A stretch of 8,797 nt of DNA from JBDZUZ01 sp040255445 (GTDB lineage: Bacteria; Planctomycetota; Phycisphaerae; Phycisphaerales; UBA1924). The notes under the pieces are model-generated. The model searched no databases and was not told the DNA's origin. It saw nothing but the letters and a program-made list of their open reading frames with translations. Below, in pieces: positions 6,680 through 8,797 of this stretch. A program made the position numbers and the translations under genes. The stretch is taken from positions 1 to 8,797 of the forward strand of contig JBDZUZ010000157.1 of NCBI GenBank assembly GCA_040255445.1. The letters run 5' to 3'. The number at the start of each line of letters is the position of its first letter. Position 1 is the first letter of the stretch.

Positions 6680-6686
6680 TGTTTCC

Positions 6687-6968
6687 ATGCCCCGGATCGT
6701 CAAGCACACCGCCACCGGCCCCATCAAAATTGACCCCGCCAACTGGCCGCGGGATGCGGAGGGGAATCTCAAGTCGATCTTCGTCTGCGCCTGCGGGCTG
6801 TCGGCGAAGTTCCCGTTCTGCGATGGGGCGCACAAGGGATGCGTGTCGGAGGATCCGGCGGAGGTGTATGTATATGAGGCGGGGGAGCGGAGGAAGGTGG
6901 ACGGGGAAGGAGGGACGGAGGGACAGGGGACGGAGGGACAGAGTGAGAGGAGGAGCCCAACAACATGA
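6687..6968 (+). CDS. CDGSH-type iron-sulfur protein
   Basis: A small 93-residue protein with a complete CDGSH motif: CACGLSAKFPFCDGAH at residues 34-49. It supplies the 3-Cys, 1-His ligands of a [2Fe-2S] cluster: C34, C36, C45 and H49. S39, P43 and the CDGAH ending also fit the consensus. Members are electron-transfer or redox-sensing proteins; the partner here is unknown. No signal peptide or membrane segment is seen, so it is probably soluble and cytoplasmic. The ATG at 6687 has a GAGG site 7 bases upstream that lies inside the heptamer repeat. The core seems to end near residue 70 (YVYEAGERRKV); the last ~20 residues (GEGGTEGQGTEGQ and on) are encoded by an octamer repeat and are unlikely to be conserved. 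The stop is 9 bases from the convergent stop of the SMI1-like gene. Confidence 0.9.
   Translation: MPRIVKHTATGPIKIDPANWPRDAEGNLKSIFVCACGLSAKFPFCDGAHKGCVSEDPAEVYVYEAGERRKVDGEGGTEGQGTEGQSERRSPTT
6912..6942. repeat. Octamer repeat inside the 3' end of the CDGSH gene
   Basis: Four units related to GGGACAGA (GGGACGGA, GGGACAGG, a seven-base GGACGGA, and GGGACAGA) lie within the coding frame and encode the TEGQ-type tail. They are the same family as the array at 6509-6540 on the other side of the gene. GGGGAAGGA just before the array also echoes the interruption in the upstream one. Confidence 0.85.
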
Positions 6969-6977
6969 GTTCCGGCA

Positions 6978-7346
6978 CTACCACTCCGAACAATCGAAGT
7001 CGATCAGATCCTGGATCGCTTGTCTGAACCAGTCGTAGAAGCTTGGGTAGGTCGCCCGGTGCTCCCAGCCTGGGGATGCGAAGTCGTGGATCAACAGGAC
7101 GGATTTGGGATCGCCAACCTGCCAGCAGGCGACATCGTCGTTGTCCTGCCGTGCCGCGAATGGGATGAGTCGGCGGTCCGGGTAACGCTTTGCCAGACCC
7201 GCCATCCTGGCACGCTGCGACTGAGCGTCGAGCACAGACCACGGCTCCAGCTCGATGAGCCCCAACCCCACGATGCGCTCGAACGCGGCCGGATACCGGA
7301 AGCCGTCCGGTAGTTCGTCGCTCGAGAGTAGATCAACCGTGCTCAT
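6978..7346 (-). CDS. SMI1/KNR4-like (SUKH superfamily-type) protein
   Basis: A 122-residue soluble protein with no signal peptide or membrane segment. It resembles small bacterial SMI1/KNR4-type proteins: an N-terminal YPAAFERIVGLGLIELEPW segment (18-36), then LIPFAARQDNDDVACW (60-75), IHDFASPGWE (86-95) and YDWFRQAIQDLIDFD (104-118). The SUKH superfamily includes many immunity proteins that neutralise polymorphic toxins, and others of unknown role. No toxin gene is next to it here, so an immunity role is only a possibility. The ATG at 7346 has a GGAG site (7354-7357) 7 bases upstream. Its codons are less strictly G/C-ending than those of pyrH, frr or sppA, which could point to transfer. The family assignment is from memory of the motif pattern and is good but not certain. 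Confidence 0.8.
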   Translation of the reverse strand: MSTVDLLSSDELPDGFRYPAAFERIVGLGLIELEPWSVLDAQSQRARMAGLAKRYPDRRLIPFAARQDNDDVACWQVGDPKSVLLIHDFASPGWEHRATYPSFYDWFRQAIQDLIDFDCSEW

Positions 7347-7400
7347 CTCAATACTCCAAGGTAGTCCTGGGAAAGGGCCCCGAGCTACCCACCGTTGATG

Positions 7401-7901
7401 TCACGCGGCCGCGGGGCCGGGTGACGGTCGGCCAGCGCGAGGCTTGACGATCCTCGCCCCGGCGACGAAGGCGGCGGCTCCGAGGAGGGGGGCGGCGATC
7501 GAGAACCAGAGGGGTTCTTTGCCGTGGATGCGGGTTTGCTCCAGCACCTTCATGGTCGTTTCGATCTGCGAGCCCTCGCCGGTCACCGCCTCGCGGGCGG
7601 GCGGGTCGGGTTTGTTCATGTTGCCGATCGCTCCGAACAGCCCGAAGACGAGCATGAGTCCGGCGACGACCAGCGCGGGTTTCCACGAGCGGGCGATCGC
7701 CGCGCACAGCCTCCCGCAGAGCGCGGCGATGATCGTGCCGCCGGTGAGCACGATGGCGTTGAATGTGCCCGTGGTCCAGTACTCGCCGGGCCGCAGAGTG
7801 CCGTCGACGCCCAGGGCGAGGACGACGCCGAGGAACAGAGCCATGATGAGCACGGCCTGCAGCAGATACGACAGGATGACGGCGATCATCGCGCGGGCCA
7901 T
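7401..7901 (-). CDS. Four-helix integral membrane protein, function unknown
   Basis: A 166-residue protein with four predicted membrane helices at about 5-30, 46-69, 74-93 and 131-151, and a loop of about 37 residues between helices 3 and 4. Recognisable pieces are GVDGTLRPGEYW (31-42), GGTIIAALCGRLCAAIAR (54-71) and FGAIGNMNKPDPP (89-101). This order of segments (an 'RPGxY' loop after helix 1, a 'GR.CAxIAR' end of helix 2, and an 'MxxPDP' loop after helix 3) recalls a widespread uncharacterised four-helix family, but I cannot name it and assign no function. The ATG at 7901 has a clean AGGAG site (7909-7913), 7 bases upstream. It stands between two other minus-strand genes with gaps of 54 and 51 bp, so it may be co-transcribed with them. 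Confidence 0.85.
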   Translation of the reverse strand: MARAMIAVILSYLLQAVLIMALFLGVVLALGVDGTLRPGEYWTTGTFNAIVLTGGTIIAALCGRLCAAIARSWKPALVVAGLMLVFGLFGAIGNMNKPDPPAREAVTGEGSQIETTMKVLEQTRIHGKEPLWFSIAAPLLGAAAFVAGARIVKPRAGRPSPGPAAA

Positions 7902-7952
7902 GGGTGAGCTCCTGGAAGGCAGATGAGTATTGGCGCACGCGCGATGGGAGGA

Positions 7953-8797
7953 TCACGGGGGTTTGTCCGCTCGGAGGCGGCGGATGTAGCTGTCGGTGTA
8001 GAGGTAGGCGCCTTCCGGATCGGCTTCGAGGTCGATGCCGTCGTTGCGGGCGTCGATGTGGGCCTGGGCGAGGGCGGCTTTGACATCGGCTTCGAATTGC
8101 TGCTGGTCGGCGCGGGTCCAGCGGCAGCGGTTGGCGACGAGGCGCTTGTACCAGAGGGTGCGCTGGGCGGGGTCCTCGGGGATGAGGCGGGTGAGGTTCT
8201 TGATGGGGAGGTTGGAGGAGTGGTCGCGTGGACGCGTGGTCGCGTGGTCGCGTGTTGGGGATGCGGAGGTTTGGAGGGTGGCGCGGTTGGTAGAGGCCTC
8301 GTCGGGTGAGGCGTTGTCGGAAGAGGTCGCACCGGGAGCGGAAGCGATGGGAGCGCCGGAACCATCAGGATCGGCATCGGGCGTTTGATGTGGTCTTGGG
8401 TCTTCTGAGCCGATCCTGATGGCACGGGAAGTTTGAGATTGATCGCCGGTGCGCGAAGCGGGGCCCAACCCATCAGGGTCGGCGGGGTGGGCTGGTTGTG
8501 ATCGTGTGGCTTCGGAGCCGACCCTGATGGCACGGGAGGTGTTGGTTTGGTCGGTGGTGCGCGGTGCGGGGCCGGGGCGATCGGGATTGGGCGCGGGGTC
8601 TGGTGGCGGGTCTTCCGGGGCGGTCCGGATAGAACGGGGGCGGGTTGCGCGCGGGGGTTGGTAGAAGCGGAAGAGGGTGGTGATGGCGCGGCGGAGTTCG
8701 ATGTCGTTGGTGGTGCGGCTGATGAGCTCGTCGAGTTTGGCCGCGGCGCGGTCGGTGCGCTGGTCGCGGCGGTTGGCGGCGAAGCGCTGGAGGTAGG
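7953..8797 (-). CDS. Repeat-linker protein, C-terminal 280 residues (start beyond right edge)
   Basis: The minus-strand frame is open from the window edge to a TGA at 7953, giving the last 280 residues of a longer protein; the TTG at 8468 is internal and not a credible start. Three parts are visible. Residues 1-46 are charged and helical (FAANRRDQRTDRAAAKLDEL, then RRAITTLFRFY). Residues ~50-195 are a Pro/Asp/Ser/Thr-rich, probably disordered linker with a 36-residue tandem repeat. Residues ~196-280 are an ordered, helical and charged domain (RLIPEDPAQRTLWYKRLVAN, then ADVKAALAQAHIDARNDGID and YTDSYIRRLRADKPP). I do not recognise the family; no catalytic motif, membrane helix or signal is present. 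Codons in both ordered ends are strongly C-ending, as expected for a real gene here. The linker is built from nested DNA repeats described separately. Confidence 0.7.
   Translation of the reverse strand, partial: YLQRFAANRRDQRTDRAAAKLDELISRTTNDIELRRAITTLFRFYQPPRATRPRSIRTAPEDPPPDPAPNPDRPGPAPRTTDQTNTSRAIRVGSEATRSQPAHPADPDGLGPASRTGDQSQTSRAIRIGSEDPRPHQTPDADPDGSGAPIASAPGATSSDNASPDEASTNRATLQTSASPTRDHATTRPRDHSSNLPIKNLTRLIPEDPAQRTLWYKRLVANRCRWTRADQQQFEADVKAALAQAHIDARNDGIDLEADPEGAYLYTDSYIRRLRADKPP
8220..8251. repeat. Octamer tandem repeat (GTGGTCGC) inside coding sequence
   Basis: Four consecutive 8-bp units, GTGGTCGC, GTGGACGC, GTGGTCGC and GTGGTCGC, lie in the linker of the edge protein, where they encode RDHATTRPRDH. 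The unit is not a multiple of three, so adding or losing one copy would shift the frame. Confidence 0.9.
8362..8422. repeat. 61-bp palindromic unit B
   Basis: CCATCAGGATCGGC at 8362-8375 and its perfect reverse complement GCCGATCCTGATGG at 8409-8422 enclose a 33-base non-complementary loop. On the coding (minus) strand the arms encode AIRIG and DADPDG in the repeated linker of the edge protein. It is one 108-bp period from unit A. Confidence 0.9.
8470..8530. repeat. 61-bp palindromic unit A
   Basis: CCATCAGGGTCGGC at 8470-8483 and its perfect reverse complement GCCGACCCTGATGG at 8517-8530 enclose a 33-base loop. Unit length and loop length equal those of unit B. The arms differ from B at one position, G in place of A, matched on the other arm by C in place of T, so both units stay perfectly palindromic. 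Confidence 0.9.

Larger units (their letters stand above)
8355..8642 (-). repeat. 108-bp (36-residue) in-frame tandem repeat, three copies
   Basis: In protein terms, copy 2 (residues 86-121) and copy 3 (from residue 122) start with TSRAIRVGSE and TSRAIRIGSE and share the DPDG ending. They lie exactly 36 residues, or 108 bp, apart. An older, shorter copy 1 (34 residues, 52-85) aligns as RPRSIRTAPEDP, then NPDRPGPAPRTTDQ. Copies 1 and 2 also share the ending GPAxRTxDQ. The rest of copy 3 diverges after DPDGSG. The unit is Pro/Asp-rich and likely unstructured. Confidence 0.85.

Noticed and set aside
7524..7907. Plus-strand frames opposite the four-helix membrane protein
   Set aside because: Products are His/Arg/Asp-rich and featureless; the minus strand gives a clean four-helix protein with a good ribosome site.
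7923..8309. Plus-strand Gly/Val-rich frame opposite the edge protein
   Set aside because: Composition is that of an antisense reading of a C-ending-codon gene; the minus-strand frame is open to the edge and has ordered domains at both ends.

Overview
This is a GC-rich bacterial chromosomal window with strongly G/C-ending codons in its housekeeping genes. My best guess is a planctomycete, probably of the Phycisphaerae type. The guess rests on the base composition, on a small membrane protein with an N-terminal CxxC-YNLRGL-CPECG zinc ribbon (a header I associate with that group), on an orphan MoxR gene and on abundant 7-8 bp tandem repeats between genes. No rRNA or tRNA gene, insertion sequence or CRISPR array was seen, so the assignment is inference.

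Left part (1-2098): a membrane-anchored protein runs off the left edge on the minus strand. Diverging from it is a plus-strand housekeeping pair, pyrH (UMP kinase) and frr (ribosome recycling factor). A near-perfect bidirectional hairpin terminator at 2042-2068 ends frr on one side and the leftward operon on the other.

Middle part (2099-5578): a leftward three-gene set, read from right to left. It holds a zinc-ribbon six-helix membrane protein (TTG start), a small HExxH zincin-like metallopeptidase (TTG start overlapping the previous stop) and sppA (signal peptide peptidase with an export signal). It looks like a small envelope and proteolysis locus. Transcribed away from it is a MoxR-family AAA+ ATPase (5579-6505) with no DUF58 or VWA partner directly downstream.

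Right part (6506-8797): accessory in character. An octamer repeat array, a GC hairpin and a heptamer repeat array lead into a small CDGSH iron-sulfur protein, whose last ~20 codons again consist of the octamer repeat. Three leftward genes follow: an SMI1/KNR4-like (SUKH-type) protein, a four-helix membrane protein, and a protein open to the right edge. The last has helical ends joined by a Pro-rich, tandemly repeated linker.

The most unusual signal is in that linker. Two 61-bp palindromic units lie one 108-bp period apart, and their 14-bp arms differ at one position with a matching change on both arms.
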